Shown: positions 25,501-34,661 of the stretch, piece by piece
How the letters are laid out: each line of letters starts with the position of its first letter
Position numbering within the stretch: the stretch's first letter is position 1
DNA from: Vicinamibacterales bacterium
Lineage (GTDB): Bacteria > Acidobacteriota > Vicinamibacteria > Vicinamibacterales > UBA2999
NCBI GenBank assembly: GCA_041659285.1
Contig: JBAZYO010000011.1
Coordinates: 135,417-199,416, forward strand
Length of the DNA stretch: 64,000 nt
Direction of reading: 5' to 3'
Program-made: the position numbers and the translations under genes
Notes under the pieces: model-generated
The model's database searches: none
Told to the model about the DNA's origin: nothing
The model's input: the letters and a program-made list of their open reading frames with translations, nothing else

Positions 25501-27855
25501 ATCATCCGTGGTGAACGCGGCCGAACCGCTTCGCTGACTGGTCGGCGTCCCGGGCTGGACGATGGCGATGACCGGTGGCGTGGTATCAGGCGGCGGGTCG
25601 ATCGTGATGAGCACGAGATCCTCGCCCACCGCGCCGTAGCTGTCGGTGACACGCAGCAACAGCCCCCACGCGCCCTCAGGCAGGATTACCGACAACGTGG
25701 CCGTCGGGGCAGGCGGACCAAACGCCACGCCACCCTCGAACCACTGGTACGACAGCGGGTCGTCAACATCCGGGTCGGTGCCCGTGCCCGTCAACGTCAC
25801 ATTGCCTTCGACAGGCAGCAACGTTCGATCGGGGCCCGCATCCGCCCGGGGCCGCCGGTTGACGTTAACCATCACGGGCGGCGACACGCCGACGTTGTTC
25901 GCCGCATCGTACGCGTGGGCCACGAGTTGGTAAGTGCCGGCCGGCGCGATGACGACGTCCAGCTGTCCGTTGCCGTTGACGTCCTCACCGGGATCCTGGA
26001 CGCCGTTCCCATTGGCGTCTTCACCGGTATTCCAGGTGCCGCTGAACGGCGGCGTCGAATCGCTGCCAATCAGCGTCCACGCGCCGCCCTGCGGCTGCGC
26101 GTAGAAGTCGACGTTGGTCACAACGTTGAGATCGGTCGCCGTCGCGCTCAGGCCCACTTGCCCGGGCGTCGGTATGGCCAGCCAGCTCTGGTCGGTGGAC
26201 GCGGTGAGGCTCACCACCGGCGGCGTCGTATCCGGATTGGCGATGGTCACGGCCACACCGGGCGAAGTGGCGGAATTGCCCGCTGTATCGAATGCCTTCG
26301 CCGTCAGGGTGTAGCCGTCGTTCGGAACCGGCACGGTGTTCCACGCCACTTGATACGGCGCGTCCGCATCTTCCCCAATCAATCTCGTGACCGGAGACGG
26401 ACCAACGGTCGTGTAGTGAAACTCGACCCGGGCCACGGCCCCGGCGCCGTCGCTGGCGTCGGCCGTCAATGGCGCCACACCCGTCAAAGGTGGCCCCCCG
26501 GCAGTTGGCGACGTGATGGCCACGGTTGGCGGGATCTCGTCGGCCACGCCCGGCACTTGCAGCAGTGCCCATACCTGCGGGTCATCCGGGACGCTGTTCG
26601 TGACCGCCAGGTCCAGCCAGTTGTCACGATTCCAGTCGCCGGCGACGGCCTGCCGCGGGTTGGCCGCAGGGCTGACCAGGCCGATCGACGCGATGGTGGG
26701 CGTCGCGGCGAACGTGCCGTTGCCAGTACCGGCGAACACGTAGACATCGTCCGGAGCGGTCAAGCCGTCACGGACCACGGCGAAGTCCAGGGCGCCGTCC
26801 TTGTTGAAATCGGCGAGCTGGCTGTAGACCGCGCCCGCCGGCATCGCCGCGGTGCCGCTGAGGGTATAGGTCGGGTTGACGCCCACCGCGCCTGCCCCGG
26901 TTGCCGCGAAGACACTGGTGCCCGTGGCGCCGGCAATGTCGGTGACCCCGTCGCCGTTCATGTCACCCACGGCAAACGCGAGGATTGCCCCGCCACCGGT
27001 CGGCACGTGCGTGCTGAAGTACCGGAACTGGCCCAACCCGTTGAAATTGAGAAACGTGCCGACACCGGTGGCGGCGCGCACGACGACGTCCAGGTCGCCG
27101 TCGCGATCGACGTCGCGCACTGTCATGGGGCCGAACACATCAGGCGCCGGATTGCTCGCGCTATAGGCGACGCCAGTGCCGTTGACCGCCTGCACGGGAG
27201 GCCCGAAGGTGCCGTCGCCAAAGCCCGGGTAGAACTTCAAGGCGCGGTAACCAGGGTCGCCGACGACCGCCAGGTCCACGAACGTGTCGCCGTTGAAGTC
27301 ACCCGTCACGACATCCCGGAGCGCCGTCGTCCGCCCGACACCAGGCAAGCAGCTGTGGAACGTAAATCGCGACGCCGCCGTGGTCCCGAGATAGATCAAG
27401 GTGCCGGGAATGGGGCCGGGGCCGGCGCAAAGCGGGTTGGAGTCCGCGGTTGTCATGGCGATCTGTGTTACCGCCAGATCGAGCAGACCATCGTTGTTGA
27501 AGTGGCCGCTGGCGAACCCGGACCCGAACGGCACGCCCATTGTGGGGGCATCCTTGAGCAACGCCCCCGCGGCGGTACTGTCGAGGAACTGGAGCTGTCG
27601 CCCTTCGCCGCCCGTGAGGACCGCAACGTCTGGCCAGCCGTCGCGGTTGAAGTCCGCGCGCTCGATGTCTTTCGGATCCGGTTGGCCCATATCGTTGGGG
27701 AGAGCTGGCTCGAACAGCACCGGGGCCGGAGGACCCACGACCTGGCCGCCAAGACCAATGGCCGCCGAGAGCGCGTAGACACACAGCGCGGCCACCGCGC
27801 CCCGCGACAGCTGCTTGGCCCTAATTGACGCTCGTTGACGCGCGATTTTTATCAT
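22597..27855 (-). CDS. Giant FG-GAP/HYR-repeat exported surface protein
   Basis: The protein is about 1752 residues from the ATG at 27855; a start 17 codons earlier is possible, and neither has a clear ribosome-binding site. A signal peptide (AVAALCVYALSAAIGLGG) is followed by at least seven FG-GAP/VCBS-type repeats (DFNRDGWPDVAV, FNNDGLLDLAV, DFNGDTFVDLAV and similar), likely a beta-propeller. Next come several Ig/PKD-like domains and then nine HYR modules of 80 residues each. A putative Ig module (AAGGSLPMVWSLE) and a fibronectin-III-like C-terminus (ATDNVRVAYYRVYEYE) close the protein. No LPXTG or PEP-CTERM anchor is visible. It probably mediates adhesion or matrix formation. Confidence 0.9.
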   Translation of the reverse strand: MIKIARQRASIRAKQLSRGAVAALCVYALSAAIGLGGQVVGPPAPVLFEPALPNDMGQPDPKDIERADFNRDGWPDVAVLTGGEGRQLQFLDSTAAGALLKDAPTMGVPFGSGFASGHFNNDGLLDLAVTQIAMTTADSNPLCAGPGPIPGTLIYLGTTAASRFTFHSCLPGVGRTTALRDVVTGDFNGDTFVDLAVVGDPGYRALKFYPGFGDGTFGPPVQAVNGTGVAYSASNPAPDVFGPMTVRDVDRDGDLDVVVRAATGVGTFLNFNGLGQFRYFSTHVPTGGGAILAFAVGDMNGDGVTDIAGATGTSVFAATGAGAVGVNPTYTLSGTAAMPAGAVYSQLADFNKDGALDFAVVRDGLTAPDDVYVFAGTGNGTFAATPTIASIGLVSPAANPRQAVAGDWNRDNWLDLAVTNSVPDDPQVWALLQVPGVADEIPPTVAITSPTAGGPPLTGVAPLTADASDGAGAVARVEFHYTTVGPSPVTRLIGEDADAPYQVAWNTVPVPNDGYTLTAKAFDTAGNSATSPGVAVTIANPDTTPPVVSLTASTDQSWLAIPTPGQVGLSATATDLNVVTNVDFYAQPQGGAWTLIGSDSTPPFSGTWNTGEDANGNGVQDPGEDVNGNGQLDVVIAPAGTYQLVAHAYDAANNVGVSPPVMVNVNRRPRADAGPDRTLLPVEGNVTLTGTGTDPDVDDPLSYQWFEGGVAFGPPAPTATLSVILPEGAWGLLLRVTDSYGAVGEDLVLITIDPPPDTTPPVIAIVQPGTPTSQRSGSAAFTTDDATTVTCALDGGPAGACTSPYFWTNLVDGSHLLTVTGVDAVGNSGNASVSWVVDGTAPVVTVPASLSLAATSAAGAVAAFSASALDAIDGAIALVSCTPLSGSTFVIGTTAVTCTAADAAGNTGSASFTVTVSDTVAPVVTVPANLNVAATSPAGAVADFSATATDAIDGALALVSCAPASGSTFAIGTTTVTCSATDAHGNIGSASFTVTVSDTVAPVVTVPANLNVAATSPAGAVADFTATAVDAIDGALALVSCAPASGSTFAIGTTSVTCSATDAHGNIGSASFTVTVSDTVAPVVTVPANLTLAATSGAGAVADFIATAADAIDGPIALVSCAPASGSTFAIGTTSVTCSATDAHGNIGSASFTVTVSDTVAPVVTVPANLNVAATSPAGAVVDFTATAVDAIDGPIALVSCAPASGSTFAVGTTTVTCSATDAHSNTGSASFTVTVSDTVAPVVTVPANLNVAATSPAGAVADFTATAVDAIDGPIALVSCTPASGSTFAIGTTTVTCSATDAHGNIGSASFTVTVSDTVAPVVTVPANLTLAATSPAGAVADFTATAADAIDGPIALVSCAPASGSTFAIGTTTVTCSATDAHGNIGSASFTVTVSDTAAPVLTLPANMSITATSAAGAIATFSATALDAIDGLVLVVCTPASGSTFSFGTTPVSCAASDAAGNDATDTFTVTVRDTAPPVLTLPANLSVLAAGPDGAIVAFTATALDAVDGAVPVTCAPASGSTFSIGTTPVSCTASDAAGNTATDGFTVTVTTTMVRPTILDPQPPEEIPVQELFLYQSAAGGSLPMVWSLESAPEGMTIDPGTGLVSWTPDVAQLGRHNFAVRVTNAAGTDRHAYSVRVLDQQAPTAPLVTATFEDDSGRGKKDRDRVTLAWTPATDNVRVAYYRVYEYETYGNGKKARWHEVDDKVRGLTKTMRDLKAGTHGFAVTAVDQSGNESPRSQTVVVTIPR
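23190..25340 (-). repeat. Nine tandem 240-bp HYR-coding repeats
   Basis: Units repeat at exactly 240 bp. Units 2 to 7 (about 23640-25100) are near-identical at DNA level, for example the recurring GTGAAACTCGCGCTGCCGAT at the same phase. The outer units are more diverged. The protein unit runs APVVTVPANL to GSASFTVTVSD. High identity in the centre suggests recent duplication or gene conversion. Confidence 0.9.
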
Positions 27856-28072
27856 TGGGAAGACCGCCGATTTTGCGGAACACACAACAAACCCAACCGA
27901 CGGCACGCGACGTCGGCGCGACGCCCCCCGCCCACCGGCCCGAGGGGTGAGCCAGCCGTGCGCGGGAGTGTCCTCTCAGCAGACTAGGGTGGAGCGGCCG
28001 GCAAGGCGGTACAGGTGCGCGCACACATTTGCAGGTCCCCTAGGCATTTGGCCGAGCCGGCCCTCCGGACGA

Positions 28073-29050
28073 TTACGGCACTACTGAGAATTCGACTCGC
28101 CGCTCGGCCGACTGCTTGTTGCGGTTGTCGGTGACACGCACAATCAACTCGAACTCACCAAACGGAAACGACATGAGCGGCACGGTCATGCCGGCCGTGA
28201 CCGCCCCGTCCGCCGGAGCGAACGCGGCCCCCACCGTGTCGGCATGCAACCGCTGCGGCTTCATCTTGTTGAAGAATCGCGGGCCTCGTTCGCTCCGCTG
28301 GTAGAACACGTATTCCACCGCGACGTCGGGCTTGACACTGTCGTCCGGCGTCCAGTTGTAGATTCTGAATGCCGCGTGCACGCTCCCGCTTTGCGCGAAT
28401 CGATCGCTCGCCGCCGGCGTCAGCGCCGTCGGCTCGAACTCGAACGGCCGCGTGCCGGATGCCCGCGGCACCGCGGCGACGGCATCGCCCAGCACGACGG
28501 GCGTCACCGCCAGCGGTCCCCGCCAGATGTCGGGAACACTCAGCTGGAACTTGTGCAGGGTGACAATGGCGCCGCCACCCCCCGCCTGCCCCACCGCCGC
28601 ATGGACCTCGTACTGTCCCGGCGGCAAGGTGAACTCACGGACCAGCCGCATCGCCCCGGCCGGCCCCGTACCAATGGCATCACCTGCGACCCTGGGCGGC
28701 GTCCCCGGCGCCGTGGCCGGCGCCAGCACGCGCACGCCCGCCACGTACGGCTGCGCCATCGTGCCGCCCAGGACGATTGCGGTGCGGATCGTCTGCTCGG
28801 CGCCGCGCATCACATCGGCCTGCACGACAATCGGCAGCGCGGAACTCTCGAGCGTGACCGCGGACGTGGTTACCGCGTACGTTCCCGACGCGGTCGTCGC
28901 CGCGCGGTCGAGCAACATGTTGAGCAGGCGGGCCGGATCTGCCGCTGGCGCCTGAGCGGTGGATCGTGGTCCGCCAAGCAGGATTCCGGTCAGCACTGCC
29001 GCCAGGGCGACGCGCCGCCGGCGGCCGGTTAGGGCGAGGGGACGAACCAT
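28073..29050 (-). CDS. Exported beta-rich hypothetical protein
   Basis: The protein has 325 residues from the ATG at 29050, which overlaps the end of the cytochrome-PBP gene by 22 bp; longer in-frame forms would lie inside that gene. It has a signal peptide (RVALAAVLTGILLGG, ending near AQA). The mature protein is beta-rich and ends FGEFELIVRVTDNRNKQSAERRVEF, the style of C-terminal domains of exported acidobacterial proteins. No catalytic motif is recognised. It is the last gene of the copper/redox cluster on this strand and probably works with the upstream exported electron-transfer proteins. Confidence 0.6.
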   Translation of the reverse strand: MVRPLALTGRRRRVALAAVLTGILLGGPRSTAQAPAADPARLLNMLLDRAATTASGTYAVTTSAVTLESSALPIVVQADVMRGAEQTIRTAIVLGGTMAQPYVAGVRVLAPATAPGTPPRVAGDAIGTGPAGAMRLVREFTLPPGQYEVHAAVGQAGGGGAIVTLHKFQLSVPDIWRGPLAVTPVVLGDAVAAVPRASGTRPFEFEPTALTPAASDRFAQSGSVHAAFRIYNWTPDDSVKPDVAVEYVFYQRSERGPRFFNKMKPQRLHADTVGAAFAPADGAVTAGMTVPLMSFPFGEFELIVRVTDNRNKQSAERRVEFSVVP

Positions 29051-30678
29051 TCTGTGACCTTTCCAAAGTGCCCGCCGGATGCCGGCGGTGCCTTGAGCAC
29101 GTAGCCGCCGGCGGAGGCGAACCGGCGCTGAGGACCAAACGCAATCGTGGGATACGTCGAACGATGCGGCGACCGCGCCGCCATGTGCTCGATGCGCTCG
29201 ATAAAGTACTCGCGCGACTCCGTCGCGCGCGGATGTGACAGCGCGTCGTTGACCAGGGACGCCGCAAACAGCGCGTTGGTCGCCACCCCGCGGTCCGCCG
29301 GCGCCAGGCCGTTCGCTTTCATCCAAGCCAGCGCGCGGAACGCATGTCGATCGAACTCGCCGGGTAGCACGAATGGGTGAAGCACGAGGGTCCGCGCCGC
29401 GATCGACGGGGGCACCACACCGGTGACCTCACCCAGCAGCGTCGACGACACGAACACCGTGCCGACGGCCCCTGGAAGCGCGCCATCGGCCACCGCGCCC
29501 AGATCCTTGGGGCCGAGCCACAGCACGACCACGTCAGGCCGGCCCGCGAGCGTTCCCGCCCACCAGTCGCCCGTGAACGCCGTGCCAGCATCGACGCATG
29601 CGGAATCAACGGACGGTGAACGCTTCTGCAGGGCCAACGCCGCGGAATGCCCGGTGGTTCCACAGCGCGACACCTGCAGCACGCGCGCCGCCGGCGTCTT
29701 CCCCTGCAGTTGGTGCGCGAGAAGCTCCGCCTCGAGCCGTAGCCCCTTCGAGAAGTACAGCGAGTAGAACCCCTCGCCCGACGCCTCCGCCGGCGGCAAC
29801 GTCAGCTGCGGCAGAATCACCGGCAACCTGACCCGTTCCGCAAACTCATGCACCGGCGTCCAGTCTTCGTCCCCAAGGCCGCTGACCACGGCGAACACGG
29901 GCTGCTCTCGGTACAGATCGGACAATTGCGCCGGCCACGCGCCCGGTGGCCCTTGCAACGTCCACGCGTGCAGCACCCAGTTGCGGTACTTGCCGACATG
30001 GCGCGCCATGTCCCAAGGGCCGCGTTCGCGCCGGCCCGTCTCGTTGCGCGTATTCGCATTCTTGTGCCGAACGTAGGTCTCGAGAACTTCGAGCATCGAC
30101 GCGCGCCGGGCAGCACTCACTCCAGGGGTCGTGATGGTGGCCAGGTGCACCGTGTCCGCGGTGACGCCCGCAGGCGGGTCGGCCGCCAGCGATCCCAGGT
30201 ATGCCGTCAGCGCCGCGCCGGTCTCGCCACTCAGTGCGTATCGGGGCATGGTCGCCGACAGGGTGCGGCCCGCCGGATCCACGCCGTCGCGCACCGCGCG
30301 CAGCAGGCTCTGTGCGGTGTAAGCAGGCCTGGTCCCCGGGCCTGTAGTGGTCACGGTCCCCATTTGCGCGCTCCCCCGCGTGAGGGGGGCGAAGAGCGCC
30401 GACCCAACCACCGGTGGTGTCGTCACGGGTCCTTCCGACGTGCCAAAGCCGCTGCGGCGGTGGCAATTGACACAGGGCATCTCGCTGCTGCGCACGCGAA
30501 TGTCCCCCTGCACCACGGCTGTCACCGCGGCGCCTCCCGCGTCCAGGCCGGCACGATAGAAGCGCTCGCCGGCGTCGGTCGATGGCAACTGCCGCGCGGC
30601 AGGCAGGGCCAGCATCGCCCAGGCCACTCCGATCGCGACCGCGCCACCTCGCCGCCAGTCGAATGCCGGGCCACGCAT
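29029..30678 (-). CDS. Cytochrome c-periplasmic binding protein fusion
   Basis: The protein has 549 residues from the ATG at 30678, preceded by GGAG at 5 nt. After an export signal, residues about 35-170 form a class I cytochrome c domain: PCVNCH is the haem-binding CxxCH, and a later SATMPRYALS supplies the axial Met. From about 180 onward the protein resembles a type 1 periplasmic binding fold (branched-chain amino-acid receptor-like: AVVSGLGDEDWTPVHEF, ARVLQVSRCGTTGHSAALA, DVVVLWLGPKDLGAV). The fusion could couple ligand binding to electron transfer. It sits downstream of the SCO1-like gene in the multicopper oxidase cluster. Confidence 0.8.
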   Translation of the reverse strand: MRGPAFDWRRGGAVAIGVAWAMLALPAARQLPSTDAGERFYRAGLDAGGAAVTAVVQGDIRVRSSEMPCVNCHRRSGFGTSEGPVTTPPVVGSALFAPLTRGSAQMGTVTTTGPGTRPAYTAQSLLRAVRDGVDPAGRTLSATMPRYALSGETGAALTAYLGSLAADPPAGVTADTVHLATITTPGVSAARRASMLEVLETYVRHKNANTRNETGRRERGPWDMARHVGKYRNWVLHAWTLQGPPGAWPAQLSDLYREQPVFAVVSGLGDEDWTPVHEFAERVRLPVILPQLTLPPAEASGEGFYSLYFSKGLRLEAELLAHQLQGKTPAARVLQVSRCGTTGHSAALALQKRSPSVDSACVDAGTAFTGDWWAGTLAGRPDVVVLWLGPKDLGAVADGALPGAVGTVFVSSTLLGEVTGVVPPSIAARTLVLHPFVLPGEFDRHAFRALAWMKANGLAPADRGVATNALFAASLVNDALSHPRATESREYFIERIEHMAARSPHRSTYPTIAFGPQRRFASAGGYVLKAPPASGGHFGKVTEWFVPSP

Positions 30679-30723
30679 GGACACTCCAATCACCTTCGAT
30701 CCCTCTTGCCGGACCTGGATGGA

Positions 30724-31326
30724 TCAGGAGGGGCCGCGGACCAGCGTCAGCAGCGTCTCGGCACTCGACAGGCCGCTGACCACTTGCCAGGGCGCGGCCC
30801 GCCCGCGCCGGAAATATGTCGCCGGCGCGTGATTGGTCTTGTCGCCCCGATAGGCGCTGAATACCCGCTGCGCGGCGGTGATGCTGTCCGGCGAGCCCGT
30901 GAAGAACCGCCACGACTCGCCGGCGTGATACCGCTCGGCATAGGCGCGCAGCGTGACCACGGTGTCGACCTCGGGATCGATCGAGATCGACACCAGTCGC
31001 ACCCGGCCGCGGTCCGCACCGAGCTGGTCATGCAACTGCGCGAAGCCTGCGCTCATGACCGGACAGACCGTCGTGCAGGTCGTGAAGATGAAGTTGAGGA
31101 AGACCGGGTCGTCGGTGTCAACAGCCGCGCGCAAGGAGGTCGCGCGATTGGCGCGATCGATCAACGGGATGTCGCCAATGACCGGCGCGGGGGTCATCAA
31201 CCGCGCCATGGCGGCGGCCGGCGGGGCCGAATGGCCCTCGTGCCCGGTGCGGCTGGCGGGTTGTTGTGCCCGAATCGCGCCGCACCCGAAGATGACGCTC
31301 GCCAGGACGAATGCGGCGGGCCTCAC
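30724..31326 (-). CDS. SCO1/SenC-like copper protein
   Basis: The protein has 200 residues, and its ATG overlaps the upstream stop by 4 bp. A signal peptide is followed by a thioredoxin-like SCO domain: TCTTVCPVM contains the copper-binding CxxxC, and NHAPATYF holds the distal His. A His-rich TGHEGH segment after the signal may also bind metal. SCO proteins deliver copper to oxidases or act as thiol reductases. In this context it most likely loads the neighbouring multicopper oxidases or serves cytochrome c chemistry. Confidence 0.88.
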   Translation of the reverse strand: MRPAAFVLASVIFGCGAIRAQQPASRTGHEGHSAPPAAAMARLMTPAPVIGDIPLIDRANRATSLRAAVDTDDPVFLNFIFTTCTTVCPVMSAGFAQLHDQLGADRGRVRLVSISIDPEVDTVVTLRAYAERYHAGESWRFFTGSPDSITAAQRVFSAYRGDKTNHAPATYFRRGRAAPWQVVSGLSSAETLLTLVRGPS

Positions 31327-31880
31327 GGCGTCGCTCCGCCGCCTGGAACCGAGCCGCTTTCCACGCGGATGCCGCCGACGCTGAACGCGCCAATCGTAAC
31401 CGTCACCAGGCGCCCCGGCTTGATGAACCGCCCCGGATTCGCAAAGAACATGAAGTAGCTGCGACCGGCGTGCGGAGTGTTCGAGTTGCGCAGCGCGCCC
31501 GTTTTGGGCGGCACCGGCACGGCCATCTCCGCGCCCGTCGCTTCGTCGCGCAGCACCGGCTTGGTCTTGCGCTCGAAGAGCGGCTTCGCCTTGCGGGCGT
31601 CGACGACCGTGTAACGGAAGTCAAGCATGTAGCCCGCCGCGGTCACCCGCATGGTATCGATCCGAATCCCCCACCGGCGCGCGATGGCATCGCCGTCGGC
31701 CACCAGGAGCGGGCCCGCCCGTTCGGCCGGTGGGGCCGTATGGCCCGATCGCCTGGCGGGCCGCCTTCCGCCCTGATGCTCCTGGGCGGAACCGGCCCAA
31801 ACCGAGGCGCACATGAGCGCCGCAACCAGGCCGGAAACAACCGCGACTTTCGAGAGGAACGGCAGTGCCGTGCGAGACAT
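31323..31880 (-). CDS. Exported hypothetical protein before SCO1
   Basis: The protein has 185 residues from the ATG at 31880 (an earlier start at 31919 is possible). It has a signal peptide (VAVVSGLVAALMCASVWA). The mature domain is beta-rich: RWGIRIDTMRVTAAGYMLDF, DARKAKPLFERKTKPVL, and HAGRSYFMFFANPGRFI. This fits a small Ig-like or copper-chaperone-like fold, but no family is certain. The ATGA overlap with the SCO1-like gene points to joint function, perhaps copper delivery. Confidence 0.7.
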   Translation of the reverse strand: MSRTALPFLSKVAVVSGLVAALMCASVWAGSAQEHQGGRRPARRSGHTAPPAERAGPLLVADGDAIARRWGIRIDTMRVTAAGYMLDFRYTVVDARKAKPLFERKTKPVLRDEATGAEMAVPVPPKTGALRNSNTPHAGRSYFMFFANPGRFIKPGRLVTVTIGAFSVGGIRVESGSVPGGGATP

Positions 31881-31937
31881 GTGAATAAGAGGGGTATCTG
31901 CGGCAGCCGGTTGATACACCCGAGGCGGTGGGATCGC

Positions 31938-31968
31938 GGGTAGGCCGGCCCGGAGGACCGGCCTACCC
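31938..31968. terminator. Strong hairpin after beta-helix gene
   Basis: GGGTAGGCCGG and CCGGCCTACCC form an 11-bp stem around a 9-nt loop, 14 bp past the stop of the beta-helix fragment. It may attenuate transcription between the large upstream genes and the SCO1 pair. No T-tract follows. Confidence 0.5.
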
Positions 31969-31982
31969 GAACGTATCGTCAG

Positions 31983-34661
31983 CTACGGCGTAACCGCCGC
32001 GAACAGGGAGAACCGCATGGGTTGCAGGCCTGTATTCGGGGCCCCTATCGTCGGGAACGTGGCCGGCCAGGTCCCAAAGAGCTGGGCGGCGTAGGCGCTG
32101 GTCCCGGCCGGCGCCGGGTCATACGCCATGTTGTTCTGCGTACTACTGGCGGCATCCGTGTTGTACATCAGCCAGTAGGTCGTGTTCGCAGCCAGGGAAG
32201 CACTGATTGAAATCGTGTTCCAGGCGTCTCCGATCAGGGTGCCCGTCGCCGATGACGCCACGAGAGTGCCCGGCTGGCCTGCCGCATCGGTATAGACCGC
32301 GACCTGGTAGGTGCCGGCGCCGCCAACCGGCCCGACATATACCGCCATCGCCGTCACCGTCGTGGCATTGGTCGTCGTGACCTGCGACCCGTTCATGTAG
32401 TGGAAGTTCGCCTGATCGAACGCCGACCCTTGCGAGGTCAGGCCCAATGTCGATCCACTCGCGACCGCCGCGCCGCCGGCCATCGTAAACCCGTTCCCAA
32501 GGGGCAGTGGGTTCCTCTGCGCCGCGAGGGCCGTCTTCTGATCCGCGCCGCGATGCGGCGTGGTGAGCTGCGTGGCCGGCGCGCCGAGGCTCGGCCGCGA
32601 CTGATGGTCGAGATCGAACAGCAGCGTCGACCGATTGACGTTGACGCCAAGTCCGGTGAGCGGCACGTTGGCGCCGTTCACGCCAGCCGTCACGTGGTAG
32701 TTGCCGAAGAGCGTCAGACCCGACGCCGGATTCTGCAGCGTCAGCGGACCGAACATCGGCCGGACGAAGGTGCCGCCCTCGTCGAACGCCAGGGGCACCA
32801 GGATCGACGTCTGCTCCGGGCTGACGATGGACGGGTTCCGCCCCCCGTTCACGTAAGACGACACGAAGGCCGGCGCCGCTTGCGTGTTGCCCGTGCCGGG
32901 GGACGCGGCCGTGCTCGTCACAACGGTGGCCCGCGACGTCAGTGTTCCGGCCGCGCCAAGCACGCCGAAGTCCCAGCACATGAACCCGAAGGTGTCGATG
33001 GTGCACGCGGCCCTGCCGGTGCCTGTCGAGCTGACAATCAGTCCATAGGTGATCGGGGCCGGAGCCGGATCGCCAGGAACCTGCACGCCACCCGACACCG
33101 GGCCGAAGTAGAAGGACCGGTTCTGCCGGACGATCGAGTTGAGGATCGTCGGGTTCGAGAACGTCGATCCGTTGAGGGTCCCGTACGAGTTGCCGCGCGA
33201 GACGATACCCGCCGGCTGCGGCTCGGAGGTGTCGCCGCCGCCCAGGACGAACGCACCCCCGGCCGTGGCGAAGCTGTCGTTGCGGACGATCGTGTTGTGG
33301 ATCATCTCCACGAACGATGCGTCGTGCAGCGACACGCCACCGCCGGCGAGCCCGGCGACGTTGTTGGCGATGATGTTGTTATACAGCGCCACGCGCGATC
33401 GCGACACGGCGCCCACATCTGGTCCGCCGCCGTTGACACCGTCCAGCGCCACGCCGCCACCGTCACCGCTGGCGATCAGGTTGCCCTGGATCAGGTTGTT
33501 GCTGATGCGAACGTTGCCCGAGCCCGGCGTCAACTCGTTCAACCCCGGCGCGCGGCCGCCGATGAAGATGCCGCCGCCCGAACGGCCCAGCCCCTGGTTG
33601 AACCCTTCGTTGAAGACGATCGAGTTGCTGTCGATCACGCCGCCGGGGCTGCGCCCGATGTGCGAGACGCCGGCACCCTGCCCAGTCGTGAAGTTCCCGG
33701 CGATGAAGTTGTTCGTCACCTGGTAGCCGTTCGCGCCGGTGCCAATCACGATGCCGCCGCCGCCGGCGGCCGCCAGGCCGGCGTTCTGGCCGACCACGTT
33801 GTTGTGAATCGTGATGTTCGTGTTGAGGGCGTTATCGTCGGCCAGCGGCGTCACCGCCCCGGGCTGCCCCACCCGGATGCCGCCACCGAGGTCACCCGAG
33901 TTGTTGACGATGCGGTTGTTGCCGATGTCCATCGAGCGCGCGTTGCCGTTGACCATGATGCCCGCGGCGTTCATCGCCCCGGTGAGCGTCAGGCCGTCGA
34001 TGCGCGCGTTCGCGCGCAGGACCGCGCCTTCGTTCTGCAGGCAATACGCTTCGTTCGCCAGCGTGGACGGCGTCGGCTGCAGGCACGCGCCGCTGCCGTT
34101 GGTGGTGATTGGCAATGGCCGGCCGAACACCATCACGCCCGCCGCCTCGCCACCGATCGCGGCCGCAAGGCCTTCGGTGCTGAGCGGTGGTGCGCCGAGA
34201 ATCGTGGTCTGCCCGGGGAGGAGGTAGTCGGTGCCACCCGGACCATTGAACAGGCCGACCACGTATTGCCGCCACGCCTGGAGCTTCTCGGCTGGAGCGA
34301 CGACCGTGTTGACCACCGTGGACATGGCGCCCCAACCCTGGAGCCGGACCGGCTTCTTCATGACGATCGACTCTTCGTAGCTACCCGGCGGCACCAGCAC
34401 CAGGTCTCCGGCCGTCGCCGCGTCGATCGTGGCCTGGATGCTCTGATTCGCCGGCTTCACAATCGGCGGCCGGGAGCTGTGCAGCGCGGGCGTCGCCACC
34501 GTCAGCGTGATGCCCAGCACGGACCTGCGCACATCGGTGCACGGCAAGACGCCAGTCGCGCAGCGCTCGACGATCAACTGGTCCGTCACTGCCCCACCGG
34601 GAATCACCACTCGCAGGGCGGTGATCAACCCGCCTGAGCTTCCACCAGGCGCGACCGTCAC
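31983..34661 (-). CDS. Beta-helix part of frameshifted giant protein
   Basis: This is an 892-residue open frame without signal peptide. It begins inside an IPT/Ig-like domain (ALRVVIPGGAVTDQLIVER) whose first half is encoded at the end of the upstream gene in another frame. A single extra base near 34695 would join them as NRITVGLGATTIP and onward. Thereafter come right-handed parallel beta-helix repeats (GIMVNGNARSMDIGNNRI, GGGIVIGTGANGYQVTNNFI, SGGGIFIGG) from about 100 to 560. The C-terminal jelly-roll-like domain includes VAMAVYVGPVGGAGTYQV-like and TTYWLMYNTDA segments. It is likely the second half of one about 2500-residue exported protein. Either a real mutation or a sequencing error splits it. 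Confidence 0.8.
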   Translation of the reverse strand: MTVAPGGSSGGLITALRVVIPGGAVTDQLIVERCATGVLPCTDVRRSVLGITLTVATPALHSSRPPIVKPANQSIQATIDAATAGDLVLVPPGSYEESIVMKKPVRLQGWGAMSTVVNTVVAPAEKLQAWRQYVVGLFNGPGGTDYLLPGQTTILGAPPLSTEGLAAAIGGEAAGVMVFGRPLPITTNGSGACLQPTPSTLANEAYCLQNEGAVLRANARIDGLTLTGAMNAAGIMVNGNARSMDIGNNRIVNNSGDLGGGIRVGQPGAVTPLADDNALNTNITIHNNVVGQNAGLAAAGGGGIVIGTGANGYQVTNNFIAGNFTTGQGAGVSHIGRSPGGVIDSNSIVFNEGFNQGLGRSGGGIFIGGRAPGLNELTPGSGNVRISNNLIQGNLIASGDGGGVALDGVNGGGPDVGAVSRSRVALYNNIIANNVAGLAGGGVSLHDASFVEMIHNTIVRNDSFATAGGAFVLGGGDTSEPQPAGIVSRGNSYGTLNGSTFSNPTILNSIVRQNRSFYFGPVSGGVQVPGDPAPAPITYGLIVSSTGTGRAACTIDTFGFMCWDFGVLGAAGTLTSRATVVTSTAASPGTGNTQAAPAFVSSYVNGGRNPSIVSPEQTSILVPLAFDEGGTFVRPMFGPLTLQNPASGLTLFGNYHVTAGVNGANVPLTGLGVNVNRSTLLFDLDHQSRPSLGAPATQLTTPHRGADQKTALAAQRNPLPLGNGFTMAGGAAVASGSTLGLTSQGSAFDQANFHYMNGSQVTTTNATTVTAMAVYVGPVGGAGTYQVAVYTDAAGQPGTLVASSATGTLIGDAWNTISISASLAANTTYWLMYNTDAASSTQNNMAYDPAPAGTSAYAAQLFGTWPATFPTIGAPNTGLQPMRFSLFAAVTP

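Noticed and set aside
23113..27828. Long plus-strand open frame (1571 codons) opposite the HYR gene
   Set aside because: It is Arg/Gly/His-rich with no domain, has no ribosome-binding site, and is explained by GC-rich codon bias and the 240-bp repeats of the real minus-strand gene.
32400..34637. Plus-strand open frame opposite the beta-helix gene
   Set aside because: A compositional shadow; the minus strand shows clear beta-helix repeats.
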